The notes below the pieces were generated by a model. It saw only the letters and a program-made list of their open reading frames with translations. It was not told where the DNA came from and did not search any database. A DNA stretch of 55,804 bases. Source: an uncultured Acidimicrobiales bacterium (GTDB lineage: Bacteria > Actinomycetota > Acidimicrobiia > Acidimicrobiales > SZUA-35). Each line of letters opens with the position of its first letter. Position 1 is the stretch's first letter. Location: positions 1-55,804 of the forward strand of contig CALLGK010000024.1 of NCBI GenBank assembly GCA_938009905.1, in the 5' to 3' direction. Below are positions 14,513-23,012 of this stretch, one piece after another. The position numbers were made by a program, and so were the translations under genes.

Positions 14513-16000
14513 GTGGCGACGATGTCGGCCAAGGAAAAGACGACAAGGCGCCGGGCGGCCGATCAGATCGAGAACGAGGGGCATGAAGCGCCAGTCGGCC
14601 GCGCGTTTGCATTGGGTGCCGTGCTCATCGTTGGCACAACGATCGCCGCCCATGTGTTCTCACCGATGGCCGCGCCTCCCGCTGAACAACATCTCGCTGT
14701 TGACTGGGAAGCTTGGGGGCGCGGGTTCGTCTTTGCCGCCACGTCGTTGGGTATCGCAGGGTGTCTGCTGATTCTCCGACGCAGGTCACTCGGACGTCGT
14801 CAGCCCTTTGTCAGGACAGCCGCACTCTCGACGGCTGTCATCGTCGGCGTGTGGCTACCTCTCGACCTACTGATGCGGCCCCAGCGAAGTGCCGAGGAAG
14901 GCTTAGGAGCGGCACTCGCCGGAATCGTGGCCGGCCTCTTGGCATTGTGTCTTCTCGCTGGGTTGCTCTCGAAACGGGTCCGCCATCGGGGTCGAGGGAT
15001 CGAGATTGCCGCCGGCGGTGTCGCCATTCTTGCGGTTCTGATTGCGGGGGATGATCTTCCGCTTGGGCGTTCGGTCATCGTCAACGCAGATTCAATAGGC
15101 CGGCTACTCATCGTCACAACGTCGGCTGCGCTGATGATCGCTGGTCACAAGCGGGGGCGCTGGTTTCCAGCCTTCGCCGGTCTAAGCGTCGTTGGCTACG
15201 CGCTCGCTGAGTCACTGGTGGGCCAAGCCTTCGGTCTTCTCGGCACCGAACAATCGTTTACCTTCTTCGCCGCCAGCACGATCGCCCTTTTATCAAGCGG
15301 AATTCTCTTCTTGGGCGTAACCGTCGAACTCGAACGAGACGATCTGCACCATCGCCGCCAAATCCTTGACGCATGGACCTTTGCCAGAGCCGGGGTCGAA
15401 CGTGAGGCTCGCGAACGGGTACGACACAACGAAGTTCTGCACGATCTGCGAAGTGGACTCCTCGGTATCGAAAGCGTCTCTCCGATCCTGGCCACCAGCC
15501 CAGACCGCGAGCTTGTGCAGCTTCTGCAGACTGAGATCGGACGTCTTCGCGACTTGACCAGCGGTACAAATCGTGTCGGGTACTTTGGCGTCAAAGAAGC
15601 TCTATCACCAACGCTCGATCTTCACGCCCGACAGGGCATCGGGATCTCGCTCTCTGGGGACGCCATCGTGTTCGCGGACCCAGGTGACGTCATTGAGATC
15701 AGTCAGAACTTGATTGACAACGCGCGGCGCCACGCTCCGGGGTCACCGATCTCCGTGGAGGTCAACACCTACCACGAGGACGTTGAAATTCGGATTTCCG
15801 ATCGTGGTCCTGGCATTGGTGAAACCGAGGCCAAGCAGGTTTTCGAAGCCGGATATTCAACTCACCGAGACGGATCAGGCTACGGCCTCTCCAGCAGTCG
15901 AGGACTTGCACAAGCAAACGGCGGACAACTGCGCTACGAACCGAGGCTCGGCGGTGGGGCAACGTTCAGACTTAGGCTTCCTTCGAGACCACGTTCATAG
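14513..16000 (+). CDS. Membrane sensor histidine kinase
   Basis: The 495-aa protein has about seven to eight hydrophobic segments (30-270) with no recognised periplasmic sensor domain. A helical dimerisation segment carries the phospho-acceptor His 310 in EVLHDLRSGLLGIES. The HATPase domain follows, with the N box in LIDNARRH, G1 in DRGPGIG and G2 in GSGYGLSSSRG. It is cotranscribed with the response regulator 11 nt downstream and divergent from flp, so control of the pilus is likely but inferred. GTG 14513 is chosen over ATG 14522 because of the GAGAGGGA upstream. Confidence 0.88.
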   Translation: MATMSAKEKTTRRRAADQIENEGHEAPVGRAFALGAVLIVGTTIAAHVFSPMAAPPAEQHLAVDWEAWGRGFVFAATSLGIAGCLLILRRRSLGRRQPFVRTAALSTAVIVGVWLPLDLLMRPQRSAEEGLGAALAGIVAGLLALCLLAGLLSKRVRHRGRGIEIAAGGVAILAVLIAGDDLPLGRSVIVNADSIGRLLIVTTSAALMIAGHKRGRWFPAFAGLSVVGYALAESLVGQAFGLLGTEQSFTFFAASTIALLSSGILFLGVTVELERDDLHHRRQILDAWTFARAGVEREARERVRHNEVLHDLRSGLLGIESVSPILATSPDRELVQLLQTEIGRLRDLTSGTNRVGYFGVKEALSPTLDLHARQGIGISLSGDAIVFADPGDVIEISQNLIDNARRHAPGSPISVEVNTYHEDVEIRISDRGPGIGETEAKQVFEAGYSTHRDGSGYGLSSSRGLAQANGGQLRYEPRLGGGATFRLRLPSRPRS

Positions 16001-16011
16001 CGGCGACGACC

Positions 16012-16707
16012 GTGGCTCAGACAAGTCCAGTGCCGAGAAGAACCGTGTTGATCGTTGACGATCATCCGCTGCTGACCGTGGGGCTCACGACCCAACTGCG
16101 CGGCTACGACGTCGACGCGACGGGCTGCACAACACACGACGACGCCATTGAACTTGCAACATCAGGAATCGGGTTCGATCTCATCGTGCTTGATCTCGAA
16201 CTTCCCGGTGTTCCCGACCCGACCGCCCTCATTGCAAAGCTGCACCGCACCATTCGTTCCCCGATCGTCATGCTTAGTGGTTCCGATGACGCGCAACGGT
16301 TGGCGGAGTGCCTTGAAGCTGGCGCCGTCGCTGTGCTCGACAAAGCAGAGCCGCTCCTAGACATCGTGGCTGACATTGTTGCCCTCGCAGAGGGGAGGCC
16401 AATACGGATCAACGACGCGACGAGGCGTCTTGAGGCATTGCGTGGACACCGACAAGCGCAGGACGAGAAGCTTCGACCCTTCACGGCACTCACCGAACGC
16501 GAGGCGGCCGTTCTTGGAAGGTTGCAGCGAGGGATGAGCCCAAAGGAGATCTCCCAGGAGAGTTTTGTTGCGGTCTCGACCGTCCGCACGCACATCAAGA
16601 ACATCTTGCGCAAGCTCAACGTCGGGTCACAGCTGGAAGCTGTCGCACTCGCCAACTCGAGCGGTTGGACGCCACCTGACTCCCACGAACATCACGACCA
16701 CCCCTAG
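16012..16707 (+). CDS. NarL/FixJ-type response regulator with LuxR HTH
   Basis: The 231 aa comprise a receiver domain (about 10-125) with acidic pocket D16/D17, phospho-acceptor D61 in LIVLDLELPG and a Lys in VLDKAEP. A LuxR-type HTH (about 155-215) contains LTEREAAVLGRLQRG and STVRTHIKNILRKLNVGSQLEA split over two helices. It is the partner of the kinase directly upstream. Probable targets are the divergent flp promoter and its own operon; no binding site was identified. The GTG start has no strong ribosome site. Confidence 0.88.
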   Translation: MAQTSPVPRRTVLIVDDHPLLTVGLTTQLRGYDVDATGCTTHDDAIELATSGIGFDLIVLDLELPGVPDPTALIAKLHRTIRSPIVMLSGSDDAQRLAECLEAGAVAVLDKAEPLLDIVADIVALAEGRPIRINDATRRLEALRGHRQAQDEKLRPFTALTEREAAVLGRLQRGMSPKEISQESFVAVSTVRTHIKNILRKLNVGSQLEAVALANSSGWTPPDSHEHHDHP

Positions 16708-16720
16708 AATTCGGGGCGCG

Positions 16721-17248
16721 ATGACCGATACGAACTTCATGGTGTACGGAGAATTGCTCGGCATTGGGCTTCGGCTCACCGGACTTGCCCTCATTGGATT
16801 CACGGTGTTCTCGTTTGTCACTGGCTCCGCAACGGCGACGGGAGCAACGATCCGCGCCAGTCTGACTCCGACCCTTCGTGGCGTCCGAGACACCAGCGAG
16901 CTCTCGCGAGCACAGCTGGCTGATCGATCCATCTTGGCCGCCGCAGCGGTCTGCGCGTTGTCCGTGTTCATCGATCGCTCGTTCGTTGCCGCGATCGTGA
17001 CGGGGCTCATTCTGGTCTCACGCCCTTCGGTTGTCCGTATGGCACGTGAGGAGCGCCCGCTCTTCGCTCTTGCGCAGCAGCAGTTCTCCGGCGACCTGTT
17101 GATCGGTCTGTACGCGCCAATGGCGCTTGCTCAGATGATGTTCAACAACTACCTGATGAGCGCGGCCTTCTCGCTCGTGTTGTTGTCACTTTCGTGGCCG
17201 CCGGGTGGTGCGGGCCGAGCCTGGAAGCCGGCCTGGGTGATCAGCTGA
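16721..17248 (+). CDS. Small membrane protein of unknown function
   Basis: The 175 aa have hydrophobic segments near 12-38, 75-100 and 120-160 and no motif that I recognise. It starts 13 nt after the response regulator stop, so it is probably the third gene of the two-component operon. It converges on the SRPBCC gene with only 3 nt between stops. The start at 16721 is chosen because the in-frame extension upstream overlaps the regulator in a different frame. An accessory role in sensing is only a positional guess. Confidence 0.7.
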   Translation: MTDTNFMVYGELLGIGLRLTGLALIGFTVFSFVTGSATATGATIRASLTPTLRGVRDTSELSRAQLADRSILAAAAVCALSVFIDRSFVAAIVTGLILVSRPSVVRMAREERPLFALAQQQFSGDLLIGLYAPMALAQMMFNNYLMSAAFSLVLLSLSWPPGGAGRAWKPAWVIS

Positions 17249-17251
17249 GGC

Positions 17252-17737
17252 TCAGCTGTCGAGCTGGGCTCGCGCTCTGGCGATGAGTTCTGGATCGGCA
17301 CATCCGGCGGCGAATCCATCGATCCGTTTGCGGATGTCCTTACCGAGCACCCACTTCCCGATCGGATCGGCAATCTTTGAAAGCCACGCCGGCTTGATCG
17401 TAAACGTGTAGCGCCAGATCACTTCACACGAGTTGTCGTCGATCGCCCGAAAGGCCCAACCACCGCCAAAGGCGGAGAAGAACGGCGGCCCACTGACCAT
17501 CTTCATGCCCACCTGTTCTGGGCGGCGAAGCGACGTGTACTCAGACACCATCGAGAACCCGTGCTTGGACTTCGTCAGCGTCTGCACCCCTCGGTCAGGT
17601 GTTGTTGCACCGTTGAGGAGCTCTTGACGAGAGACGAATGGATCCCAGGCATAGCGAACCTCGCGCTGGCTTTGCGACAACACGAACGCGTCGTCGACAG
17701 GCACTTGCACCACCACACGTTGTTCGATGCGAGGCAC
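17252..17737 (-). CDS. SRPBCC (START-like) superfamily protein
   Basis: This 161-aa soluble protein starts IEQRVVVQVPVDDAFVL and has the alternating strand pattern and FTIKPAW/LGKDIRKRIDGFAAG helix typical of polyketide cyclase/SRPBCC small-ligand-binding folds. The ligand is unknown. The GTG start is 12 nt downstream of the nusG stop with no terminator between, so it is probably cotranscribed with secE-nusG in the place where rplK normally sits. Confidence 0.75.
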   Translation of the reverse strand: MPRIEQRVVVQVPVDDAFVLSQSQREVRYAWDPFVSRQELLNGATTPDRGVQTLTKSKHGFSMVSEYTSLRRPEQVGMKMVSGPPFFSAFGGGWAFRAIDDNSCEVIWRYTFTIKPAWLSKIADPIGKWVLGKDIRKRIDGFAAGCADPELIARARAQLDS

Positions 17738-17749
17738 GCGATCGAAGGG

Positions 17750-18655
17750 TTAGAGCTTGCCGACCTGAGCGAACTCGAGCTCGACTGGTGTCTCTCGTCC
17801 GAAGATGTTGACGAGCACCTTGACCTTGAGCTGGTCTTCGTTGATCTCGACGATCTCGCCCTGGAAGTCCGCAAACGGGCCTTCCTTGACTCGAACGGTT
17901 TCGCCCATCTCGTATTCGAGGCGGGGACGGCCCTTGCGTGCGGGATCTTCGCCCTCTTCTTTGACGGTGAGGAAGCCCTCAACGTCTTTGCGAGGGAGCG
18001 GTGATGGCTTGTTGCCAGCACCAACGAACCCGGTGACGCCAGGCGTGTTGCGAACGACGAACCATGAGTCATCGTCGAGGCGCATGCGGCAGAGCAGATA
18101 GCCCGGGAACACCTTTTTCTGAACGACGACCTTCTTGCCGTTCTTGAATTCGACGACGTCTTCCATGGGGATGACGACTTCGTAGATCCGCTCTTCCATG
18201 TTCATGGACGAGGTACGGGCTTCGATGTTCGACTTGACCTTCTTCTCGTAGCCAGACTGGGTGTGCAGCACATACCAGCGACCAGGCTTGTCGTAGGGCG
18301 ACTGCGGCTTTGGTGCCGGCTCGGCCTCGACCTCGTCATCAGAGTCATCGGCTGCGGCGTCGCTGTCAGCATCGCCACCGGCTTCGTTTGATCCGGCGTC
18401 AGCGTCGTCTGCGCTCTCCTCAGCTTCGGCGGCTGGAGCATCGTCGGCCGGCGCTTCTTCTGCAGGAGCTTCAGCGGCGGCTTCTTCCGCAGCTGGGGCT
18501 TCGGCTTCTGGAGCCTCGTCGGCCGCCATGTCCTCAGCAACGCCGTCGTCGGCTGGGGCTTCGTCAACAACGACTTCTTCGGCGACGACTTCCGTGGCCT
18601 CAGCCACGGCATCGTCTGCGGCCGTCTCGGCGCTGTCGGTCAGGTCACTACTCAT
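17750..18655 (-). CDS. nusG: Transcription termination/antitermination factor NusG with acidic N-terminal extension
   Basis: NusG binds RNA polymerase and links it to Rho or the ribosome. Of 301 aa, the first about 125 are a low-complexity Ala/Glu/Asp tract. The NGN domain follows ([17 protein letters not shown] onward, including FPGYLLCRM), then a KOW domain ([15 protein letters not shown]). Typical NusG is about 180 aa; N-terminal acidic extensions are known in Actinobacteria. ATG 18655 overlaps the secE stop region and is preferred over the upstream TTG. rplK is not downstream, which is unusual. Confidence 0.97.
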   Translation of the reverse strand: MSSDLTDSAETAADDAVAEATEVVAEEVVVDEAPADDGVAEDMAADEAPEAEAPAAEEAAAEAPAEEAPADDAPAAEAEESADDADAGSNEAGGDADSDAAADDSDDEVEAEPAPKPQSPYDKPGRWYVLHTQSGYEKKVKSNIEARTSSMNMEERIYEVVIPMEDVVEFKNGKKVVVQKKVFPGYLLCRMRLDDDSWFVVRNTPGVTGFVGAGNKPSPLPRKDVEGFLTVKEEGEDPARKGRPRLEYEMGETVRVKEGPFADFQGEIVEINEDQLKVKVLVNIFGRETPVELEFAQVGKL

Positions 18656-18956
18656 TGTCGGCAAGCCTCAGAAGACGGATGACACCTTCACCGAAGATGT
18701 AATCGGATGCGGCTACGAAAGCCGTCAGGAAGATGACCGTGATGAGCACCACGATCGTGTAGCGGACGACGTCGTTGCGTGTCGGCCAGTTGACTCGACG
18801 GAGCTCCGAACGCACCTCGCGCACGTACTGACCCGGTGTGACCGACTCTGCCTTTGAGGCAGGGCGATTCTCACGCGGTGTCTTGATCGGGTTGCCCTCA
18901 TCGTCGATTTGACCCTGACGTTGCAGGTATCGCCGCTGCTCGCGGTTCATGGCCAT
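18648..18956 (-). CDS. secE: Preprotein translocase subunit SecE
   Basis: This 102-aa single-spanning subunit of the SecYEG channel has a cytoplasmic N-terminus (1-45), the conserved amphipathic [18 protein letters not shown] segment (about 45-62) and one membrane helix (about 67-88), the short Gram-positive arrangement. Either ATG 18956 or ATG 18950 could start it; GAGG lies 11 nt before the first. It follows tRNA-Trp and overlaps nusG, the classical order. Confidence 0.96.
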   Translation of the reverse strand: MAMNREQRRYLQRQGQIDDEGNPIKTPRENRPASKAESVTPGQYVREVRSELRRVNWPTRNDVVRYTIVVLITVIFLTAFVAASDYIFGEGVIRLLRLADNE

Positions 18957-19005
18957 GGATCAGATGCCTCAGGAAAACGTGGAAGGACGAAAGGGAATTA
19001 CAGGG

Positions 19006-19078
19006 CAGGGCACGAGGGACTCGAACCCCCAACCCCCGGTTTTGGAGACCGGTGCTCTACCAATTGAGCTAGTGCCCT
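19006..19078 (-). tRNA. tRNA-Trp (CCA)
   Basis: A 73-nt cloverleaf with acceptor stem AGGGCAC/GTGCCCT, D-loop AGCTCAATTGGTAGAGC, anticodon loop CTCCAAA (anticodon CCA) and T-loop GGTTCGAGTCC is intact. Discriminator G; CCA is not encoded. It lies 49 nt upstream of secE, as in many bacteria. Confidence 0.97.
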
Positions 19079-19128
19079 TTGGACGGGTCGAGGCTAGCAG
19101 CATGTCTGAGCTGTTGGGCTTCAGTTGT

Positions 19129-19515
19129 TCAGCTAGCAAGACGAGTACGCGAAAGCCGGGAGGCAATGACGATGGCGCCGGCCGCACCGGCGGTGGCCGC
19201 AGCAGCGATTCCGCTGATGTAAACCTTGCGTCGATTTGAGCCATGAATGCGGTGCACCGTGGCTTCGGGACGGAGCCGCTCGAGCAGCGCATCGATCTCG
19301 GCATCGTGAGCCACGACGACGTCATCTGCCATCGAGAGCATGGTGCGGCGAATGCGCCGGTAGCGAACAACATCGGCCTGACAGCGCAGGCAACGGTCGA
19401 CGTGACGGGCAACAGCAGGTGACAGGTTCTCGCACGGCTCAACGGCCGCGGCAAGCGACAGACTGATGTCGGAACACGACTCGGTCAGGCCTGCTGGCGC
19501 AGCGTCAACCGGCAC
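19129..19515 (-). CDS. Zinc-finger anti-sigma factor, membrane anchored
   Basis: The 128 aa have a cytoplasmic zf-HC2-type domain with H38-x3-C42-x2-C45 (RHVDRCLRC), the signature of ZAS anti-sigma factors. One C-terminal membrane helix (about 105-122) lies in VYISGIAAAATAGAAGAIVI. The GTG start at 19515 overlaps the sigma gene, so the pair is translationally coupled. It should hold the ECF sigma factor inactive at the membrane until a signal triggers release. An earlier in-frame start at 19749 lies inside the sigma gene in another frame and was rejected. Confidence 0.85.
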   Translation of the reverse strand: MPVDAAPAGLTESCSDISLSLAAAVEPCENLSPAVARHVDRCLRCQADVVRYRRIRRTMLSMADDVVVAHDAEIDALLERLRPEATVHRIHGSNRRKVYISGIAAAATAGAAGAIVIASRLSRTRLAS

Positions 19516-20086
19516 GGACTTGCACCTCGTCGTCGATGTCGGATGCATCCTCGCCGAGCGGGTACAGTTTCTCGCGCAGGCGCTTTCGGGCCCGATGCAG
19601 CCGAACCTTTGCCGCCGATTCTGAAATGCCGAGCTCGTCGGCAATTGCCTCGTGTGGCAAGTCGTAGATGTCTCGCAACACCACGACAGCCCGCAGCTTC
19701 GGAGGCAGATTGCGCAGCGCATCGGTGATGTGATTGCGCAGATCTCCAACGTCGGCCCGATGGGCAGGATCGCGATGTGGACTTTCGTCGACCAGGTTCA
19801 CATCGTTCGGCAACGGATCTGTTTTCTGACGGATCCGTCTCCCGAGGAACGTATTGGCACAGTTGGCCGTGATGCGATGCAGCCACGTACTGAACTGCGC
19901 ATCACCACGGAACTTGTTGAGCCCCTTGTGGACCCGTAGATACGTTTCCTGCACCACGTCTCGAGCGTCTTCCTCGTCACCAGTCAGCCGGAAGGCCAAC
20001 GTGTAAGTCTCGGAGTACGTGCGACGGACAATCTCCTCGAACGCACGGTGATCGCCACCCTGCGCTTCTTCGATGAGATTTTCCAT
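19505..20086 (-). CDS. ECF-type RNA polymerase sigma factor
   Basis: The 193 aa contain sigma region 2 (DEEDARDVVQETYLRVHKG, then FSTWLHRITANCA) and region 4 (LPPKLRAVVVLRDIYDLPHEAIADELGISESAAKVRLHRARKRLREKL over two halves). Regions 1 and 3 are absent, as in ECF/RpoE-like factors. The start at 20086 (MENLIEE) fits family N-termini; a GTG 12 nt upstream is an alternative. The anti-sigma gene overlaps its end. A 10-bp palindrome lies 82 bp upstream. Confidence 0.92.
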   Translation of the reverse strand: MENLIEEAQGGDHRAFEEIVRRTYSETYTLAFRLTGDEEDARDVVQETYLRVHKGLNKFRGDAQFSTWLHRITANCANTFLGRRIRQKTDPLPNDVNLVDESPHRDPAHRADVGDLRNHITDALRNLPPKLRAVVVLRDIYDLPHEAIADELGISESAAKVRLHRARKRLREKLYPLGEDASDIDDEVQVRAG

Positions 20087-20167
20087 GTCACTCGACACGG
20101 CGTGTGAGCGGGATGATGACACCTTGGGTCGCACCTCGAGTGTTCTGACCGGGGGCGGGCTCGACTG

Positions 20168-20177
20168 GTTACGTAAC
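20168..20177. promoter_or_regulatory. 10-bp palindrome GTTACGTAAC upstream of the ECF sigma gene
   Basis: A perfect palindrome flanked by ACTG and AGT lies in the 215-bp gap upstream of the sigma factor. It may be a regulator site. No standard ECF -35/-10 pair with proper spacing was recognised next to it. Confidence 0.3.
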
Positions 20178-20301
20178 AGTCTGATGACGACAGTAGTCGG
20201 CCCTCGGGCTCGACACATTTCGCCTTCATCCTGGCTTCACAATCACCGGGCTGGTGCGCAGGGGCTCGTGCACCTGAGCCACAGTGATTGGACCAGAACG
20301 C

Positions 20302-21129
20302 TTAGTTCATCGGGTTGGACCCGAATGGGTCCCAACCGCTGCGATCTGTCGGCAGCGGCGACGGTGAGCTCACAACAATCCATGCGACGCTTGCGTCGAC
20401 CGTGATCTGCATCGGGAACGATCCGAAGTTACTGAATGGGTCGTTGTTGAAATACGCATCGGTTGAGAGCGGCGCCACGGTTGCATCGATTTCGTTCTGA
20501 ATGGCACCGCTAATGATCGAGTCGATGTCGTAGACCTGCGGCGTGTTGCTGTAGTTCGACAACGCGATGTCGTAGAACCGGCTCGGATCGATGGTGACCT
20601 GCCCTGGACCGAACCCACACTCATAGGTGGTTCCCGCGGGATACCAGTTGAAGTAGCCGGCGAGCGGAGTGAACGTCTGCGAGCGCACGACGTACTCGGG
20701 CCCCTCACTGAAATTGATCATCACGTTGCCGCGGGTGCGGTTGCCGCTATCGAGCTCGCTGATCCAAAACGCACGGCCCTCTGGTTCGCCCGGACGACCA
20801 AGAATGTTCTGGTAAATCAGGTCGACAAACTCGGTGTTGGTGAGGCTGCCGTAGGTGAGGTTGAACTCGTCGCTAATCGAGAAGAAGTCCGACATGGAGT
20901 CGAGGTTGTGCGCACCCGACATCGAGTTGGACACCCAGAAGTCGAAGCCCGCCTGATCGGGGGCTCGCAGGAAGTACGCCGAATAGAGGCGGACGATTGA
21001 GTCGGTGACTTCTGGGCACGCGGTGTTCGCGAAGTCGGGTCGAGCGACCTGAGCCGAAGCGGGCGACGGCACCGCTGTTCCGACGAGAGCGGTCGCAAAA
21101 GCAACCAAAATCGCGAGCTTCTTCAACAT
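20302..21129 (-). CDS. Secreted DUF4214-domain protein
   Basis: The 275 aa begin with a signal peptide (about 1-27, ending PASAQ). Two helical DUF4214-like stretches follow, with SIVRLYSAYFLRAPDQAGFDFW and IYQNILGRPGEPEGRAFWISEL as the characteristic segments. The C-terminal half is unassigned and ends in a Pro/Ser-rich tail. The start at 21129 has AAGGGGG 8 nt upstream and lies 79 nt beyond tuf on the same strand. DUF4214 domains occur in actinobacterial surface and S-layer-linked proteins; the exact role is unknown. Confidence 0.85.
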   Translation of the reverse strand: MLKKLAILVAFATALVGTAVPSPASAQVARPDFANTACPEVTDSIVRLYSAYFLRAPDQAGFDFWVSNSMSGAHNLDSMSDFFSISDEFNLTYGSLTNTEFVDLIYQNILGRPGEPEGRAFWISELDSGNRTRGNVMINFSEGPEYVVRSQTFTPLAGYFNWYPAGTTYECGFGPGQVTIDPSRFYDIALSNYSNTPQVYDIDSIISGAIQNEIDATVAPLSTDAYFNNDPFSNFGSFPMQITVDASVAWIVVSSPSPLPTDRSGWDPFGSNPMN

Positions 21130-21151
21130 GGCTTGCGCCCCCTTGTTTAGC

Positions 21152-21169
21152 CCCTCCTGCGAAGGAGGG
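21152..21169 (-). terminator. Hairpin between tuf and the DUF4214 gene
   Basis: CCCTCCT and AGGAGGG form a perfect 7-bp stem with a 4-nt loop, 40 nt after the tuf stop. No U-tract follows, so termination may be partial. It also lies just upstream of the DUF4214 ribosome site. Confidence 0.5.
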
Positions 21170-21208
21170 ATCGTAAACCGAAAAGGGGGCGCCGGCCGTG
21201 ATGATTTC

Positions 21209-22396
21209 TTATTTAACGATCTTGGTGACTCGGCCAGCACCGACGGTGCGGCCACCCTCACGAATGGCGAAGCGCAAGCCCTCATCCATGGCGATCGGGT
21301 TGATCAGCTCGACCGACATGTCGGTGTTGTCGCCCGGCATGCACATCTCGGTGCCTTCTGGCAGGGTGACGGTGCCGGTGATGTCGGTGGTGCGGAAGTA
21401 GAACTGCGGGCGGTAGTTGCCGAAGAACGGCTTGTGACGGCCGCCCTCTTCCTTGGTGAGCACGTAGACCTGTGCTTCAAAGTCGGTGTGAGGAGTGATC
21501 GATCCTGGCTTGGCGAGCACCTGACCGCGCTGGACCTCGTCCTTTTCAATGCCACGCAGGAGGGCGCCGATGTTGTCGCCAGCCTGACCTTGGTCGAGGA
21601 GCTTGCGGAACATCTCGACACCGGTGCAGGTGGTGGTCTGCGTGTCCTTGATACCGATGATCTCGAGGGCGTCGCCGGTGTTGACGATGCCCTGCTCGAC
21701 CTTGCCGGTGACGACGGTGCCGCGGCCGGTGATCGAGAAGACGTCTTCGATCGGCATGAGGAATGGCTTGTCGAGATCGCGCTCTGGCATGGGGATGTAG
21801 GCATCAACCTGAGCCATGAGCTCCATGATCTTGTCGCCGGCGTCTGAGTCGCCTTCAAGTGCCTTGAGAGCTGAAACGTGCACGACGGGGCAGTCGTCAC
21901 CAGGGAACTCGTACTCGTTGAGCAGCTCACGAGCCTCAAGCTCAACAAGCTCGAGAAGTTCTTCGTCATCGACCATGTCGGCTTTGTTGAGCGCGACCAC
22001 GATGGCGGGCACGCCGACCTGGCGAGCAAGCAGCACGTGCTCACGGGTCTGTGGCATCGGGCCGTCTGCGGCGGACACGACCAAGATGGCTCCGTCGACC
22101 TGGGCGGCGCCGGTGATCATGTTCTTGATGTAGTCAGCGTGACCAGGCATGTCGACGTGGGCGTAGTGACGCTCTTCGGTCTCGTACTCAACGTGAGACA
22201 CGTTGATCGTGATGCCACGCTCGCGCTCTTCGGGCGCCTTGTCGATGTTCTCAAAGTCTGTTGCCGAGTTGCCCTCAACACGGTCTGCGAGCACCTTGGT
22301 GATCGCGGCGGTGAGTGTGGTCTTGCCATGGTCGATGTGACCCATGGTTCCAACATTCACGTGCGGCTTATTGCGCTCAAACTTTTCCTTGGCCAT
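21209..22396 (-). CDS. tuf: Elongation factor Tu
   Basis: EF-Tu (395 aa) delivers aminoacyl-tRNA to the ribosome. All G motifs are present: [21 protein letters not shown] and NKADMVDD. Domains II and III are complete ([13 protein letters not shown], and the C-terminal [15 protein letters not shown]). AAGGA lies about 10 nt upstream of the ATG. It follows tRNA-Thr and tRNA-Met on the same strand, the tufB-type location. fusA and rpsG are not nearby, so another locus must hold them. Confidence 0.99.
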   Translation of the reverse strand: MAKEKFERNKPHVNVGTMGHIDHGKTTLTAAITKVLADRVEGNSATDFENIDKAPEERERGITINVSHVEYETEERHYAHVDMPGHADYIKNMITGAAQVDGAILVVSAADGPMPQTREHVLLARQVGVPAIVVALNKADMVDDEELLELVELEARELLNEYEFPGDDCPVVHVSALKALEGDSDAGDKIMELMAQVDAYIPMPERDLDKPFLMPIEDVFSITGRGTVVTGKVEQGIVNTGDALEIIGIKDTQTTTCTGVEMFRKLLDQGQAGDNIGALLRGIEKDEVQRGQVLAKPGSITPHTDFEAQVYVLTKEEGGRHKPFFGNYRPQFYFRTTDITGTVTLPEGTEMCMPGDNTDMSVELINPIAMDEGLRFAIREGGRTVGAGRVTKIVK

Positions 22397-22565
22397 GGCG
22401 GATTAATCCTTCGGGATGCATCAACTACTCGAACGGGGTGGGCATCGAAACCGCTTCGCCGTGCGCGTCCACAACGGAAAGTTTCCGGGTGGGGGTGCGG
22501 ATGGAGATCCAGTTCCGAACACTCGATCCTGCCTCACCCAGCGGGGCGATGGACGGACCAAGCAG

Positions 22566-22639
22566 TAGCGACGGTCGGGCTCGAACCGACGACCTCTCGA
22601 TTATGAGTCGAGCACTCTTACCAACTGAGCTACGTCGCC
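22566..22639 (-). tRNA. tRNA-Met (CAT), elongator type
   Basis: A 74-nt cloverleaf has anticodon stem CTCGA/TCGAG around loop CTCATAA (anticodon CAT). The acceptor stem is GGCGACG/CGTCGCT with a terminal G-T pair, and the T-arm is GTCGGTTCGAGCCCGAC. The paired acceptor end and the absence of three G-C pairs in the anticodon stem point to the elongator form. CCA is not encoded. Confidence 0.95.
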
Positions 22640-22707
22640 GAGAAAGCGTTTGGCTTCAATCGTCCCGCAGAAACTGCTGGTTTGACTGAGGACCGATCCG
22701 CCTCGGG

Positions 22708-22780
22708 AGCCTCCTGACAGAATCGAACTGTCGACCTTTTCCTTACCATGGAAACGCTCTACCGACTGAGCTAAGGAGGC
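22708..22780 (-). tRNA. tRNA-Thr (GGT)
   Basis: A 73-nt cloverleaf with acceptor GCCTCCT/AGGAGGC, anticodon stem TTTCC/GGAAA around loop ATGGTAA (anticodon GGT) and T-arm ACAGTTCGATTCTGT is intact. The discriminator is U and CCA is not encoded. It is the first RNA gene of the tRNA-tuf transcript. Confidence 0.96.
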
Positions 22781-23012
22781 ACTGCCTGCAAAGCAGGCCG
22801 ACAAAGTCTGCCACGCCTCGAGATGCTCCCCAACCACTTTCCGGAATTGGGTGACCACAGATCTGACGTGCCACGTGCGCAACGTCGGGTCTTGTGAAGC
22901 CAGCGGCGGCTGACCCGGCGACGCGGAGTTGGGTAGAAGCACCCTCGGCCTCAAGTTTCGGTAGCCATTCCGCCGACGTAGCTGCTTCGCACGTAACGAA
23001 AGCAGTTCATCA

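Noticed and set aside
22397-22565. Possible rpmG (L33) gene upstream of tuf, expected in this neighbourhood
   Set aside because: No frame reads as L33 here, nor in the gaps next to tRNA-Met, tRNA-Thr and tRNA-Trp.
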